DNA of 64,000 bases from Streptomyces sp. P9-A2 (GCF_036634175.1 NZ_JAZIFX010000001.1:5828001-5892000), one strand, 5' to 3'; numbered from the stretch's first letter, positions 36,951 through 47,189 are shown. The notes: a model not told the origin generated them from the letters alone. Translations and numbers: made by a program.

Positions 36951-37736
36951 ATGACTGGTCGGAGCACGACACGTACGGCTTCGCGGGGCGCCGGCACGGG
37001 CCGGGGACCGGCGGGCAGCCGGACCGGGCAGCGACTGTCCTCACTGGCCGTGGCGCTGGGCCTGGCGCTGTTCCTCGGCGGGTTCGTCTGGGGAGCGCTG
37101 GTGTACCTGCCGTACACCGTGCCCACCCCCTCGATGGCGCCGACGATCGGGGCCGGCGACCGGGTGCTGGCCCAGCGCGTCGACGGCGGCGACGTCCGCC
37201 GCGGTGACGTCGTGGTCTTCGAGGACGCCGACTGGGCGGACGTACCGATCGTCAAGCGGGTGGTCGCCGTCGGCGGGGACACCGTCTCCACCGGGCAGGA
37301 CGGCACGCTGAAGGTCAACGCCACGGAGATCGACGAGCCGTATCTCTCCGAGGACGAGGCGACCGGGCTGAGCGCCTTCCCGGAGGTGACCGTGCCGAAG
37401 GGACGCCTGTTCCTTCTCGGTGACGAGCGAAGCGGCTCCCTGGACTCGGCCTCCCATCTCACCGACGCCGCGAACGGCACCGTCTCCCGCGAGGCGGTCG
37501 AGGCCCGGGTCGACGCGGTGGTCTGGCCGATGGACGGCATGCTGAAGACCCCGACAGGCTTCGAGGAGCTCGGAGACCTCTCCGCGCCGGGGCCACTGCC
37601 GACGGTCGTCGCCATGGCCATCGGCGGGGCCGTGCTGATCCTCGGCGGGGCCGCGTACGGCCCGCTCGCCCAGCGGGCGGACGCCTCCCGGGCCCGTCGT
37701 GCGGACGCGGAAGCGAGGGCGGGCGGTGTCTGCTGA
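36951..37736 (+). CDS. sipZ: Type I signal peptidase SipZ
   Basis: The 261-residue product has an N-terminal membrane segment (about 33-52), the serine motif VPTPSMAP with Ser61 (TPSM instead of SGSM), and IVKRVVAVGGD with Lys102. Box E is the shortened LGDERSGSLDSAS, in which the usual His is replaced by Glu. A C-terminal membrane segment (VVAMAIGGAVLILGGAAYG) follows. It is the most diverged of the four. ATG 36951 is preceded by gtagggtg. Its end overlaps the next gene by 11 bases. Confidence 0.9.
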   Translation: MTGRSTTRTASRGAGTGRGPAGSRTGQRLSSLAVALGLALFLGGFVWGALVYLPYTVPTPSMAPTIGAGDRVLAQRVDGGDVRRGDVVVFEDADWADVPIVKRVVAVGGDTVSTGQDGTLKVNATEIDEPYLSEDEATGLSAFPEVTVPKGRLFLLGDERSGSLDSASHLTDAANGTVSREAVEARVDAVVWPMDGMLKTPTGFEELGDLSAPGPLPTVVAMAIGGAVLILGGAAYGPLAQRADASRARRADAEARAGGVC

Positions 37737-38292
37737 GATGCCCCACGCCACCGGCGATTCCTACGAGGCTGAAGGCGAGGGCGAGGGCGAGGGCAGGAGC
37801 GGAGGCGGAGGCGGGCTGCGCAGGGTCGCCCGCGTCGTCCTGCTGGATCCGAGGGACCGCATCCTGCTGCTGCACGGCCATGAGCCGGACGACCCCGCCG
37901 ACGACTGGTGGTTCACACCCGGCGGTGGCGTGGAGGGCGACGAGACCCGTGAACAGGCGGCGCTGCGGGAGCTCGCGGAGGAGACCGGCATCACGGAGGT
38001 GGAGCTGGGGCCCGTGCTGTGGCGGCGGACGTGCTCCTTTCCGTTCGCGGGCCGCCGCTGGGACCAGGACGAGTGGTACTACCTCGCCCGCACCACGAGG
38101 ACGGCCACCGGAGCCACGGCACTGACCGAGCTGGAGCGGCGCAGCGTCATCGGATCACGCTGGTGGACATGCCCGGAACTGGCTCGGACCCATGAGACGG
38201 TGTATCCGATGAGACTCGCCGGGCTGCTGCGCACCCTGCTCGACGAGGGCGCCCCGGCCGGACCCGTGATCCTGGACACCGAGATCGTCTAG
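37726..38292 (+). CDS. NUDIX hydrolase
   Basis: This 188-residue protein has the Nudix box GGVEGDETREQAALRELAEETG (GX5EX7REUXEEXGU), which binds the metal for hydrolysis of nucleoside diphosphates linked to another moiety. An acidic Gly/Glu-rich linker (EAEGEGEGEGRSGGGG) precedes the domain. Substrate is not evident; the W-Y residues around RRWDQDEWYYLA resemble those of ADP-ribose or 8-oxo-dGTP type members. GTG 37726 has gcgagggcg before it and overlaps the sipZ end; ATG 37738 is an alternative. Confidence 0.9.
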   Translation: MSAEMPHATGDSYEAEGEGEGEGRSGGGGGLRRVARVVLLDPRDRILLLHGHEPDDPADDWWFTPGGGVEGDETREQAALRELAEETGITEVELGPVLWRRTCSFPFAGRRWDQDEWYYLARTTRTATGATALTELERRSVIGSRWWTCPELARTHETVYPMRLAGLLRTLLDEGAPAGPVILDTEIV

Positions 38293-38396
38293 CCGCAGGC
38301 CCCGGGGGCCGTCCGGCGGATCGGCCCGGTTCGGGGACGGCGGCCCCCGGGGCTGGCGCACAATGGTGGGATCGCACGGGTGAAGGGGAACATGCC

Positions 38397-38705
38397 ATGA
38401 GCGCCGAGGACCTCGAGAAGTACGAGACCGAGATGGAGCTGAAGCTCTACCGGGAGTACCGCGACGTCGTCGGTCTGTTCAAATACGTGATCGAGACCGA
38501 GCGCCGCTTCTATCTGACCAACGACTACGAGATGCAGGTGCACTCGGTCCAGGGTGAGGTGTTCTTCGAGGTGTCCATGGCGGATGCCTGGGTCTGGGAC
38601 ATGTATCGGCCGGCCAGGTTCGTGAAGCAGGTGCGTGTCCTGACATTCAAGGACGTGAACATCGAGGAACTCAACAAGAGCGATCTGGAGCTTCCGAGCG
38701 GGTGA
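38397..38705 (+). CDS. DUF2469-family protein
   Basis: This 102-residue protein of unknown function is highly conserved in actinobacteria at this position (between sip/rnhB-type genes and yraN). It opens with MSAEDLEKYETEMELKLYRE and contains YRPARFVKQVRVLTFKDVNIEEL. It is rich in acidic and aromatic residues and has no membrane segment. ATG 38397 follows gaaggggaac. No catalytic motif is visible. Confidence 0.92.
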   Translation: MSAEDLEKYETEMELKLYREYRDVVGLFKYVIETERRFYLTNDYEMQVHSVQGEVFFEVSMADAWVWDMYRPARFVKQVRVLTFKDVNIEELNKSDLELPSG

Positions 38706-38834
38706 TCCGAGGGCCTGGCGGGGGCATGGGCCGCCCCGGCGGGTGACGGAGTTTTCCACAACCGCCGGGTTGTCCACCAAGATCCACTCCGGACGGCCGG
38801 CCGCGTGACGGTTGGTGCCGGAGGTGGTGCCGAC

Positions 38835-39209
38835 ATGAATCCCCGACAGCAGGCACGCAACGCACTCGGCAGGTACGGCGAGGCGCTGGCCGCGCGGCGG
38901 CTGGAGCAGGCCGGAATGACGGTCCTGGAGCGCAACTGGCGCTGCGGCAGGACCGGCGAGATCGACATCGTGGCCAGGGACGGCGACGTCCTCGTCGTCT
39001 GCGAGGTGAAGACCCGCAGGGCCGCGTCCTTCCAGCACCCCATGGAGGCGATCACCCCCGCCAAGGCGGACCGCCTGCGGGACCTGGCGCAACGCCGGCT
39101 CCAGGAGCGCGGAGGAGCACCGCCCGGGGGCGTCCGCATCGACCTGGTCGGCGTCCTGCTGCCGAAGCGTGGCGGGCCCCGGGTGGAGCATGTCCGGGGG
39201 GTGGCCTGA
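38835..39209 (+). CDS. UPF0102 (YraN) family nuclease-fold protein
   Basis: This 124-residue protein has the PD-(D/E)XK nuclease-like core of the YraN family: [42 protein letters not shown] (the D and ExK residues) and a C-terminal RIDLVGV strand. Its function is not established. ATG 38835 is preceded by ggaggtggtg. comM starts one base after its stop, so yraN, comM and dprA form one operon. Confidence 0.93.
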   Translation: MNPRQQARNALGRYGEALAARRLEQAGMTVLERNWRCGRTGEIDIVARDGDVLVVCEVKTRRAASFQHPMEAITPAKADRLRDLAQRRLQERGGAPPGGVRIDLVGVLLPKRGGPRVEHVRGVA

Positions 39210-39210
39210 G

Positions 39211-40836
39211 ATGGGGTTCGCCCGTACGTGCTCGGTGGCGCTGGTCGGCGTCGAGGGCGTGGTCGTGGAGGTCCAGGCAGACCTGGAACCGGGAGTGGCG
39301 GCGTTCACACTGGTGGGGCTGCCGGACAAGAGCCTGACGGAGAGCCGCGACCGGGTCAGGGCGGCGGTCGTCAACTCCGGGGCGGAATGGCCGCAGAAGA
39401 AGCTCACCGTGGGGCTCAGCCCGGCGTCGGTGCCGAAGGCGGGCAGCGGCTTCGATCTGGCGGTCGCCAGCGCGGTCCTGGGCGCCGCCGAGCGGATCGA
39501 CCCACGGGTGCTCGCCGACCTCGTGATGATCGGCGAGCTGGGCCTGGACGGCAGGGTGCGGCCGGTCCGGGGCACGCTGCCCGCGGTCGTCGCGGCGGCC
39601 GACGCCGGGTACGAACAGGTAGTGGTGCCCGAGTGCGCCGCCGCCGAGGCCTCGCTGGTGCCGGGCGTGTCCGTGCTGGGCGTCCGCAGCCTGCGCCAGC
39701 TGATCGCCTTCCTCACCGACGAGCCGGTGCCCGAGGAGGAACCCGCCCACCAGGGACGGCCCGACCCGCTCCTCGCCGGACTGCGGATGCCCGGCACCGG
39801 CGCGGCCACCGGCATGCACAGCACCTGCGCGGCACAGTACGACACCGGCCACGACCTCGCGGACGTCGTCGGCCAGCTCCCGGCGCGGACCGGGGTGGAG
39901 GTGGCGGCCGCCGGCGGACACCACCTTTTCCTCGAAGGGCCGCCGGGGGCAGGAAAAACCATGCTTGCGGAACGGCTGCCCTCGCTCCTGCCCCCGCTCG
40001 ACCGGCAGGAGTCCCTGGAGGTCACCGCCGTGCACTCGGTGGCCGGCCTGCTGCCCCCGGACAAACCCCTGATCGACACCGCCCCCTACTGTGCCCCGCA
40101 CCACTCGGCCACCATGCAGGCGCTCGTCGGCGGCGGCCCCGGTATGGCCCGCCCCGGAGCCGTGTCGCTCGCGCACCGGGGCGTGCTCTTTCTGGACGAG
40201 ACCCCCGAGTTCGGCAGCCACGCCCTGGACGCCCTGCGCCAGCCGCTGGAGGCCGGGCACGTCGTCATCGCGCGAAGCTCGGGTGTGGTGCGCTTCCCGG
40301 CGAGGTTCCTCATGGTGCTCGCCGCCAACCCCTGTCCCTGCGGCCGCTTCTCGCCGAAGGACACCCTGTGCGAGTGCCCGCCCTCGTCGATCCGCCGTTA
40401 CCAGGCCCGGCTGTCCGGCCCGCTGCTCGACCGGGTCGACCTGCGGGTCGAGGCCGAACGCGTCACCCGCGCCGAACTGACCGCCGACGGGGCCTGCGGA
40501 GAGTCCACCGCCACGGTCGCCGACCGGGTGCGCGCGGCCCGGGAACGCGCCGCGAGGCGGCTCGCGGGCACCCCGTGGCGCACCAACAGCGACATCCCCG
40601 GACGGGAGCTGCGCAACCGCTGGCACGCGGTACCCGGCGCGATGGACGACGCCGAGCGGAGTCTGGAACGAGGCGTGCTCAGCGCGCGTGGACTCGACCG
40701 GGTGCTGCGGGTCGCGTGGACCGTCGCCGACCTGGTCGGCCGCGACCGGCCCGACGCCAGGGACGTCGCTCTCGCCCTGCACCTGCGCACCGGCGTCCCG
40801 CGCGGGGTGCCCATGGCGATCGGGGCGCTGACATGA
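39211..40836 (+). CDS. comM: YifB/ComM-family Mg-chelatase-like AAA ATPase
   Basis: The 541-residue protein has an N-terminal Lon-protease-like fold (FARTCSVALVGVEGVVVEVQ, NSGAEWPQKKLTVGLSPASV). The AAA core follows, with Walker A EGPPGAGKTMLAERLPSLLP near residue 245 and Walker B GVLFLDETPEFG. A four-cysteine cluster (NPCPCGRF...CECPP) and a C-terminal ChlI-like domain complete it. In naturally competent bacteria ComM is a branch-migration helicase that helps integrate DNA. In Streptomyces its role is unproven. The stop overlaps the dprA start by four bases. Confidence 0.94.
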   Translation: MGFARTCSVALVGVEGVVVEVQADLEPGVAAFTLVGLPDKSLTESRDRVRAAVVNSGAEWPQKKLTVGLSPASVPKAGSGFDLAVASAVLGAAERIDPRVLADLVMIGELGLDGRVRPVRGTLPAVVAAADAGYEQVVVPECAAAEASLVPGVSVLGVRSLRQLIAFLTDEPVPEEEPAHQGRPDPLLAGLRMPGTGAATGMHSTCAAQYDTGHDLADVVGQLPARTGVEVAAAGGHHLFLEGPPGAGKTMLAERLPSLLPPLDRQESLEVTAVHSVAGLLPPDKPLIDTAPYCAPHHSATMQALVGGGPGMARPGAVSLAHRGVLFLDETPEFGSHALDALRQPLEAGHVVIARSSGVVRFPARFLMVLAANPCPCGRFSPKDTLCECPPSSIRRYQARLSGPLLDRVDLRVEAERVTRAELTADGACGESTATVADRVRAARERAARRLAGTPWRTNSDIPGRELRNRWHAVPGAMDDAERSLERGVLSARGLDRVLRVAWTVADLVGRDRPDARDVALALHLRTGVPRGVPMAIGALT

Positions 40837-42020
40837 GCGGCGCGGCCGGGTTCGCGGCCGAGCCCGTGGAAGGACCCGTGGACGGCGAACTCCTCGCCCG
40901 GATCTTCCTCACGCGCGTGGTCGAACCCGGCGACGAGACCGGTGGGCGGTGGGTGCGGGAACTGGGCGCGCGGGAGGTGGCGGCGCGGCTGCGGGCAGGG
41001 GGCGAACCGCTGCCGGGGGCGAGCGGCCGGCGCTGGGCCGGGCTGCTGGCGCGGGCCGAGCGGGCCGACCCCGGCCGGGACCTCGCCGTCGCGCGGAGCG
41101 CCGGGGTGCGGTTCGTGTACCCCGGGACGGCCGAGTGGCCCCGGCAGCTCGACGACCTGGGGGACGGCCGGCCCCTCGGGCTGTGGGTGCGCGGCCCCGC
41201 CGACCTGCGGATGTGGGCGCTGCGCTCGGTCGCCGTCGTCGGCGCCCGCGCCTGCACCGAGTACGGCGCCCACATGGCCGCCACCCTCGCCGCCGAGCTC
41301 GCCGAGCGCGGCTGGGTCGTGGTCTCCGGCGGCGCCTACGGGGTCGACGGCGCCGCTCACCGCGGAGCGCTCGGCTCGGGTGGTGCCACCGTCGCCGTAC
41401 TCGCCTGCGGCGTCGACCGGCCCTACCCGCGCGGACACACCGGGCTGATCACCAGGATCGCGGAACAAGGGCTGGTCATCGGCGAGTTGCCGCCCGGCGA
41501 TCACCCGACTCCGAGCAGGTTCATTCTCCGCAACCGGGTCATCGCCGCACTCACCCGGGGCACCGTGGTCGTCGAAGCCGCGCACCGCAGCGGCTCCCTG
41601 GTGACCGCCAGGGCGGCCGGGCACCTCGGACGTCACACGATGGGAGTACCGGGACCGGCCACCAGCGGACGCTCGGCCGGGGTGCACGAACTGCTGAGAC
41701 AGGGCGCGGTACTGGTCACCGATGCCGCGGAGATCGTCGAACTGGTCGGGGACATGGGCGAACTGGCCCCGGAACGACGTGGGCCGGTGCTGCCCCGGGA
41801 TCTGCTGCCACCCACCGCCCACCAGGTCCTCGACGCGCTGCCCGCGCGCGGCGCGGCCCTCGCCGACGGGATCGCGTGCGACGCACGGACCACCCGGGAC
41901 GACGCGATCGCGAGACTGTACGAACTGCGAGCACTTGGTTACGTCGAACGACACGGCGACGGCTGGAAGTTGACACGCCAGGCGGTGATCCCGGCCGACG
42001 ACGGTTCAGAGGTTCCCTGA
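40833..42020 (+). CDS. dprA: DNA-processing protein DprA
   Basis: DprA loads RecA on single-stranded DNA during transformation; in non-competent bacteria its role is unclear. The 395-residue product contains the Rossmann-like core: [46 protein letters not shown], then [16 protein letters not shown], and a C-terminal winged-helix ([20 protein letters not shown]). The N-terminal SAM-like region is shorter and Arg/Gly-rich. The start overlaps comM by four bases, so the two are translationally coupled. Confidence 0.94.
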   Translation: MSGAAGFAAEPVEGPVDGELLARIFLTRVVEPGDETGGRWVRELGAREVAARLRAGGEPLPGASGRRWAGLLARAERADPGRDLAVARSAGVRFVYPGTAEWPRQLDDLGDGRPLGLWVRGPADLRMWALRSVAVVGARACTEYGAHMAATLAAELAERGWVVVSGGAYGVDGAAHRGALGSGGATVAVLACGVDRPYPRGHTGLITRIAEQGLVIGELPPGDHPTPSRFILRNRVIAALTRGTVVVEAAHRSGSLVTARAAGHLGRHTMGVPGPATSGRSAGVHELLRQGAVLVTDAAEIVELVGDMGELAPERRGPVLPRDLLPPTAHQVLDALPARGAALADGIACDARTTRDDAIARLYELRALGYVERHGDGWKLTRQAVIPADDGSEVP

Positions 42021-42354
42021 CACAGGGTGTTCGGCCGTCCGGGGGAACGGCCACAGCCCTTGGAAAATACGTCAGTTGGAGCACCCGGGTGGTCACACAG
42101 AGCGACGTGGTTCACCCGGTGGGGTGGTGTGCGGGACCCCCTCACGCTCGCCCCGACCTCACTTCCTCGCACACCGCGACCCCATAGTCACGCTACGCTC
42201 GCAAGCGTCCCGGCGCGGAACGACAGCGGGGAAGGATGCCCGGCAGGCGAGACCGCAGGCGGTACGGGCAAGCGGCACAGACAGGCAGCTCGGCATCAGA
42301 CAGACAGCTCACCCAGGCAGTACCAGTCCACTGCAGAACGGCACAAGGCGACGA
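42021..42354. other. whiG upstream region
   Basis: No gene seen. A short hairpin, ggccgt with acggcc around ccggggga (about 42032-42051), may end the dprA transcript. The rest is the whiG leader, with short repeats such as cagacaggcag/cagacagacag near 42280-42310. The order tacgctcgc near 42191 could be a -10 but no good -35 was found. Confidence 0.45.
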
Positions 42355-43197
42355 ATGCCCCAGCACACCTCCGGGTCCGACCGGGCGGCGATCCACCCAG
42401 CCGCCCGCGACGGTGGCAGCGTGCGGCCGCCCGCTCCCTCGACGCTCGACGAGCTGTGGCGGTCGTACAAGGCGACGGGCGACGAGCGGCTGCGGGAGCA
42501 GCTGATCCTGCACTACTCGCCGTTGGTGAAGTACGTCGCGGGCCGGGTCAGCGTGGGGCTGCCGCCCAATGTCGACCAGGCGGACTTCGTCTCCTCCGGG
42601 GTGTTCGGGCTGATCGACGCGATCGAGAAGTTCGACGTCGACCGGGAGATCAAGTTCGAGACCTACGCGATCACCCGCATCAGGGGCGCGATGATCGACG
42701 AACTGCGGGCCCTGGACTGGATTCCGCGCTCGGTGCGGCAGAAGGCGCGCAAGGTGGAGCGGGCGTACGCGACGCTGGAGGCACGGCTCAGGCGTACGCC
42801 GACGGAGAGCGAGGTCGCCGCGGAGATGGGCATTGCCGTGGACGAGCTGCACGCGGTTTTCAGCCAGTTGTCGCTCGCCAACGTCGTCGCGCTGGAGGAG
42901 CTGCTGCATGCCGGGGGCGACGGTGGCGGCCGGCTCAGTCTGATGGACACCCTGGAGGACACCGCCGCCGACAACCCGGTGGAAGTGGCCGAGGACCGGG
43001 AGCTGCGACGGTTCCTGGCGCGGGCGATCAACACACTCCCGGAACGGGAGAAGACCGTGGTCACGCTGTACTACTACGAGGGGCTCACCCTGGCCGAGAT
43101 CGGCCATGTGCTGGGGGTCACCGAGAGCAGGGTCAGCCAGATCCACACCAAGTCCGTGCTCCAGCTCAGGGCGAAGCTGGCGAGCTTCCGGGGCTGA
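42355..43197 (+). CDS. whiG: Sporulation sigma factor WhiG
   Basis: WhiG is the sigma-28 (FliA-like) factor that starts sporulation in aerial hyphae by activating whiH and whiI. The 280 residues match the S. coelicolor protein in length. Region 2 contains [20 protein letters not shown] and [20 protein letters not shown]. Region 3 contains [18 protein letters not shown]. Region 4.2 contains [20 protein letters not shown]. In other streptomycetes WhiG is held by the anti-sigma RsiG, controlled by cyclic di-GMP; rsiG is not seen here. ATG 42355 was chosen from the family start [12 protein letters not shown]. Confidence 0.97.
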   Translation: MPQHTSGSDRAAIHPAARDGGSVRPPAPSTLDELWRSYKATGDERLREQLILHYSPLVKYVAGRVSVGLPPNVDQADFVSSGVFGLIDAIEKFDVDREIKFETYAITRIRGAMIDELRALDWIPRSVRQKARKVERAYATLEARLRRTPTESEVAAEMGIAVDELHAVFSQLSLANVVALEELLHAGGDGGGRLSLMDTLEDTAADNPVEVAEDRELRRFLARAINTLPEREKTVVTLYYYEGLTLAEIGHVLGVTESRVSQIHTKSVLQLRAKLASFRG

Positions 43198-43204
43198 GCC
43201 GACC

Positions 43205-43252
43205 GGCTCGGCCTGTCGGCTCGGCCTGTCGGCTCGGCCTGTCGGCCGAGCC
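43205..43252 (+). terminator. whiG terminator built from a 13-bp tandem repeat
   Basis: ggctcggcctgtc occurs three times head to tail (43205-43243). The last copy pairs with ggccgagcc (43244-43252) to form a perfect 9-bp stem with a tgtc loop, right after the whiG stop. Each upstream copy could pair with the same arm. Confidence 0.75.
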
Positions 43253-43344
43253 GGCCGCCGGGCCCGGCGGCGGAATGCGGCCGTGCGACCTGCGGTTTCG
43301 GCCGGGGACTCCCGCCCCGCGCGGCGCGTCCGTAAAGTGGTGGC

Positions 43345-43926
43345 GTGCCAAGGATTCGAGCGGCCTCTGTGGCCGAGCACCGGTCGATGCAACGCGCCGC
43401 CCTGCTGGACGCGGCACGCTCCCTGCTGTCCGAGGGCGGTACGGAGGCGCTGACCTTCCCCGCCCTCGCCGAGCGCACGGGCCTGGCGCGCTCGTCCGTC
43501 TACGAGTACTTCCGGTCCCGGGCGGCTGTCGTCGAGGAACTGTGCGAGGTCGACTTCCCGGTCTGGGCGGCCGAGGTGGAGACGGCGATGGCCGCGGCCG
43601 ACGGAGCTGAGGCCAAGATCGAGGCGTACGTCCGCAAGCAGTTGGAGCTGGTCGGGGACCGGCGTCACCGGGCCGTGGTGGCGATCTCCGCGAGCGAACT
43701 CGACGCGGGTGCCAGGGAGAAGATCCGCGCGGCACACGGCGGCCTTATCGCGATGATCGTCGAGGCCCTGGGCGAACTGGGTCACGACCAGCCCCGGCTC
43801 GCGGCGATGCTGCTCCAGGGTGTGGTCGACGCAGCGGTGCGCCGCATCGAACTCGGCGCCGCCGAACATCCGGAGACCATCACGGAGGCGGCGGTCGCCA
43901 TGACCCTGCGCGGCGTCCGGCCCTGA
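43345..43926 (+). CDS. TetR-family transcriptional regulator
   Basis: The 193-residue protein has an N-terminal TetR helix-turn-helix: ALLDAARSLLSEGGTEALTF, PALAERTGLARSSVYEYFRS, then RAAVVEELCEVDF. The C-terminal ligand domain is all-helical and not assignable to a known effector. GTG 43345 is preceded by gtggtggc. The gene stands alone between whiG and a convergent peptidase-like gene, so its target is unknown; it could be autoregulated. Confidence 0.9.
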   Translation: MPRIRAASVAEHRSMQRAALLDAARSLLSEGGTEALTFPALAERTGLARSSVYEYFRSRAAVVEELCEVDFPVWAAEVETAMAAADGAEAKIEAYVRKQLELVGDRRHRAVVAISASELDAGAREKIRAAHGGLIAMIVEALGELGHDQPRLAAMLLQGVVDAAVRRIELGAAEHPETITEAAVAMTLRGVRP

Positions 43927-43991
43927 CTGCCGCCCCGCCGCCGCCCCACCGCCCCATTGCCGCGGCCGCCCGTCGCAGCCCGCCCGGCAGG

Positions 43992-44699
43992 TCACTCGGG
44001 TACCGGCAGGCCGAGGACCGGGAGGAGCCTCGGCGGACCGTCGCGCAGGAGCCAGGGCGGGAGCAGGGCGAGCGGGTCGAGGTAGACGTCCGCTCTGAGC
44101 AGGCCCCAGTGAAGGCAGGGTGCCGCGCAATGAGGGCTCCTCTCCGGGGACGGCGCCGCCACCGCGCCGATCACCTCGCCCGGCACCACCTCGGCCCCTT
44201 TCCCCACCGACGGGAGGACCGGCTCGTAGGTGGTACGCAGCGGCGGCGTCCCCGTGCCCGACAGCTCCACCGAGACGACGCCCCGCCCGGCCACCTGCCC
44301 GGCGAAGGAGACCCGGCCCGCAGCCACCGCCCGCACCGGCGTCCCCGGCGCCGCCGCCAGGTCCACTCCCCGGTGCCCGCGCCCGTACGGGGTCTCCGGC
44401 GGTTCCCAGCCCCGCAGTACCCGGGGCCGTACCCCCACGGGCCAGACCCGTCCGACGGCCGGCACTCCGGGCTCGACGGCCGGCACTCCGGGCTCGGCGG
44501 CCGGGGCCCCGGCACGGGGGACCGGAGCCGGCTCCCCGGCCCCGGCCCCGGCCGGCTCCCCGGCCCCGGCCCCGGCCGTGAGCAGCAGCGGCAGTGCCGC
44601 CGGCAGTGCCGACGGCGGCGGCGACAGCAGGGCCGTCGGGGTCAGGACCAGCAGGACGATCAGGCGCGCCCACATCCTCGGAAATCGGCTCATTCGCAT
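43992..44699 (-). CDS. Secreted LytM/M23-domain protein, probably catalytically degenerate
   Basis: The 235-residue protein has an N-terminal signal-like segment (about residues 10-30) and an Ala/Gly/Pro/Glu linker made of short repeats (AGAGAGEP twice, EPGVPAV twice). A LytM/M23 fold follows. The zinc motif HRGVD is intact (His109, Asp113). The usual catalytic histidine of the YxH motif is replaced (TTYEPV), and the HxH motif reads C-L-H with His197. Two catalytic histidines are thus missing, although metal ligands remain. Such degenerate LytM proteins (EnvC, NlpD) activate amidases rather than cut peptidoglycan. ATG 44699 or 44693 may be the start. It is divergent from rpsB. Confidence 0.85.
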   Translation of the reverse strand: MRMSRFPRMWARLIVLLVLTPTALLSPPPSALPAALPLLLTAGAGAGEPAGAGAGEPAPVPRAGAPAAEPGVPAVEPGVPAVGRVWPVGVRPRVLRGWEPPETPYGRGHRGVDLAAAPGTPVRAVAAGRVSFAGQVAGRGVVSVELSGTGTPPLRTTYEPVLPSVGKGAEVVPGEVIGAVAAPSPERSPHCAAPCLHWGLLRADVYLDPLALLPPWLLRDGPPRLLPVLGLPVPE

Positions 44700-44979
44700 G
44701 CCGGAGAGCCTCCCCGGAATCCGTGATCACGGCCCGGACCTGTGGACCACCACCCGGTTGTGGACAACGGCGTCACCCAGTACCCCCCCGGGTCCCGTAC
44801 ACTTCTGGTGGCGACCCGGGTCACCGGGTCGACTTCGCACGCCCCGACATCAGGACTGGTCACGACCGCTCCCGATGTCAGCGCCCCTCGGTCCTTCGTG
44901 GCAACGGCGCGTCGTGGGCGTCAGGCGCGGGAGCCGCCGGCTCCCGCGGTACAACCGAGAAAATCAAGGAGATACGGCT

Positions 44980-45951
44980 ATGGCCGTCGTCACGATGCGG
45001 GAGCTGCTGGAGAGCGGCGTCCACTTCGGTCACCAGACCCGTCGTTGGAACCCGAAGATGAAGCGCTTCATCTTCACGGAGCGCAACGGCATCTACATCA
45101 TCGACCTGCTCCAGTCGCTGTCGTACATCGACCGCGCCTACGAGTTCGTCAAGGAGACCGTCGCCCACGGCGGCACGGTCATGTTCGTCGGTACGAAGAA
45201 GCAGGCGCAGGAGGCCATCGCGGAGCAGGCCACCCGCGTCGGTATGCCGTACGTCAACCAGCGCTGGCTGGGCGGCATGCTCACCAACTTCTCGACCGTC
45301 TACAAGCGTCTGCAGCGCCTCAAGGAGCTCGAGCAGATCGACTTCGAGGACGTGGCCGCCTCCGGCCTCACCAAGAAGGAGCTGCTGGTCCTCTCCCGCG
45401 AGAAGGCCAAGCTGGAGAAGACCCTCGGCGGTATCCGCGAGATGCAGAAGGTGCCCAGCGCCGTCTGGATCGTGGACACCAAGAAGGAGCACATCGCGGT
45501 CGGCGAGGCCCGGAAGCTCAACATCCCGGTCGTCGCCATCCTCGACACCAACTGCGACCCCGACGAGGTCGACTACAAGATCCCGGGCAACGACGACGCG
45601 ATCCGCTCCGTCACCCTGCTCACCCGCGTGATCGCCGACGCGGTCGCCGAGGGCCTCATCTCCCGCTCCGGTGTCGCCACCGAGGGCAAGGGCGAGAAGG
45701 CCGCCGGTGAGCCCCTCGCCGCGTGGGAGCGCGACCTGCTCGAGGGTGAGAAGAAGGCCGACGAGACCCCGGCCGCCGCCGAGGCCGAGAAGCCCGCCGA
45801 GGCCCCCGCCGCGGACGCCGTCGAGGCCCCCGCCGCGGACACCGTCGAGGCCCCCGCTGCCGACGCCCCGGCCGCCGCCGAGGCCGAGAAGCCGGCTGAG
45901 GAGGCCCCCGTGGCCGCCGACGCCCCGGCCGCCGAGGCCGACCAGGCCTGA
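44980..45951 (+). CDS. rpsB: 30S ribosomal protein S2
   Basis: S2 binds the 30S subunit late and is needed with S1 for initiation. The 323-residue product has [50 protein letters not shown] and [17 protein letters not shown]. The C-terminal 60 residues are an Ala/Glu/Pro/Lys-rich repeated tail ([19 protein letters not shown]). The ribosome-binding site aaggagat is near perfect. tsf follows after 200 bases, the common rpsB-tsf pair. Confidence 0.97.
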   Translation: MAVVTMRELLESGVHFGHQTRRWNPKMKRFIFTERNGIYIIDLLQSLSYIDRAYEFVKETVAHGGTVMFVGTKKQAQEAIAEQATRVGMPYVNQRWLGGMLTNFSTVYKRLQRLKELEQIDFEDVAASGLTKKELLVLSREKAKLEKTLGGIREMQKVPSAVWIVDTKKEHIAVGEARKLNIPVVAILDTNCDPDEVDYKIPGNDDAIRSVTLLTRVIADAVAEGLISRSGVATEGKGEKAAGEPLAAWERDLLEGEKKADETPAAAEAEKPAEAPAADAVEAPAADTVEAPAADAPAAAEAEKPAEEAPVAADAPAAEADQA

Positions 45952-45971
45952 GCCGCCCGTCAGTGCTGATG

Positions 45972-46042
45972 ACGGCGGGAGCGGGTGACATGATCCCCCA
46001 TTGCCTGAAGGGCATGGGAGATACCTCCACCGCTCCCGCCGT
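45972..46042 (+). terminator. Long hairpin between rpsB and tsf
   Basis: acggcgggagcgg (45972-45984) and ccgctcccgccgt (46030-46042) are perfect 13-bp inverted repeats about 45 bases apart, with further partial pairing inside. It may partly terminate or process the rpsB-tsf transcript. Confidence 0.6.
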
Positions 46043-46153
46043 TCACCCGTAGGTGCGCGGCGCGTCACGGTTTCCCAGCTCGGACAGTCCACTGTGGACC
46101 GCAGACCCCGCAGATCTCCGATTCTCCAGACTTCGAGAAAGAATCACAGACTC

Positions 46154-46999
46154 ATGGCGAACTACACCGCCGCCGACGTCAAGAAGCTCCGGGAGCTCAC
46201 CGGCGCCGGCATGATGGACTGCAAGAAGGCGCTGGACGAGGCCGAGGGCAACGTCGAGAAGGCCGTCGAGGCGCTCCGTATCAAGGGCCAGAAGGGCGTC
46301 GCCAAGCGCGAGGGCCGCTCCGCCGAGAACGGCGCCGTGGTCTCGATCATCGCCGACGACAACTCCTCCGGCGTCCTCGTCGAGCTGAAGTGCGAGACGG
46401 ACTTCGTCGCCAAGGGCGAGAAGTTCCAGGCCGTGGCCGACGCCATCGCCAAGCACGTCGTCGCGACCTCCCCGGCCGACCTCAAGGCCCTGCTCGCCTC
46501 CGAGATCGAGGCCGGCAAGACGGTCCAGGCGTACGTCGACGAGGCCAACGCCAACCTGGGCGAGAAGATCGTCCTGGACCGTTTCGCCCAGTTCACCGAC
46601 GGCTACGTCTCGGCGTACATGCACCGCACGATGCCCGACCTGCCCCCGCAGATCGGTGTTCTCGTCGAGTTCGACAAGCAGACCGACGAGATCGCCGCGG
46701 TCGCCAAGGGCATCGCCCAGCACATCGCCGCCTTCGCGCCGCAGTACCTCTCCAAGGAGGACGTGCCGGCCGAGGTCATCGAGACCGAGCGCCGCGTCGC
46801 CGAGGAGACCACCCGCGCGGAGGGCAAGCCCGAGGCCGCCCTGCCGAAGATCGTCGAGGGTCGCCTCAACGGCTTCTTCAAGGACGCCACCCTGCTGGGC
46901 CAGCCCTACGCGCTGGACAACAAGAAGTCCGTCCAGAAGGTTCTGGACGAGGCCGGTGTCACCCTGAAGCGCTTCACGCGCATCAAGGTCGGCATCTGA
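46154..46999 (+). CDS. tsf: Elongation factor Ts
   Basis: EF-Ts exchanges GDP for GTP on EF-Tu. The 281-residue product has the N-terminal UBA-like module [20 protein letters not shown] with the TDF-related [11 protein letters not shown] motif, [12 protein letters not shown], and [25 protein letters not shown] core (here [12 protein letters not shown]). The coiled-coil and C-terminal module end in [12 protein letters not shown]. The ATG at 46154 has a weak purine stretch (gagaaagaa). Confidence 0.97.
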   Translation: MANYTAADVKKLRELTGAGMMDCKKALDEAEGNVEKAVEALRIKGQKGVAKREGRSAENGAVVSIIADDNSSGVLVELKCETDFVAKGEKFQAVADAIAKHVVATSPADLKALLASEIEAGKTVQAYVDEANANLGEKIVLDRFAQFTDGYVSAYMHRTMPDLPPQIGVLVEFDKQTDEIAAVAKGIAQHIAAFAPQYLSKEDVPAEVIETERRVAEETTRAEGKPEAALPKIVEGRLNGFFKDATLLGQPYALDNKKSVQKVLDEAGVTLKRFTRIKVGI

Positions 47000-47019
47000 G
47001 TCCGTACCGCGACGGGCGT

Positions 47020-47038
47020 ACGACCCCTATAGGGTCGT
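47020..47038 (+). terminator. Hairpin between tsf and pyrH
   Basis: acgaccc (47020-47026) and gggtcgt (47032-47038) form a 7-bp stem with a ctata loop, 20 bases after the tsf stop. The cctatag centre also resembles a -10 hexamer, so a promoter for pyrH is an alternative reading. Confidence 0.5.
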
Positions 47039-47189
47039 CGGCAGTCGTTCGGACACGCCGTCACGCACGCGCGCGTGCCGGACGACAGCAGATCTGACGA
47101 GGAGGCCATTGCCGCATGGGATGCGTACCACACCCCACCGGCAGTGGCCTCCTTCGTATGTGCAACAGGTGAAAGAGGCGGGATCCCCG

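Noticed and set aside
44700..44979. Possible ribosomal-protein autoregulatory leader before rpsB (gacccgggtcaccgggtcgac)
   Set aside because: The self-complementary stretch is short and not obviously matching a known S2 leader; evidence was too thin for a feature.
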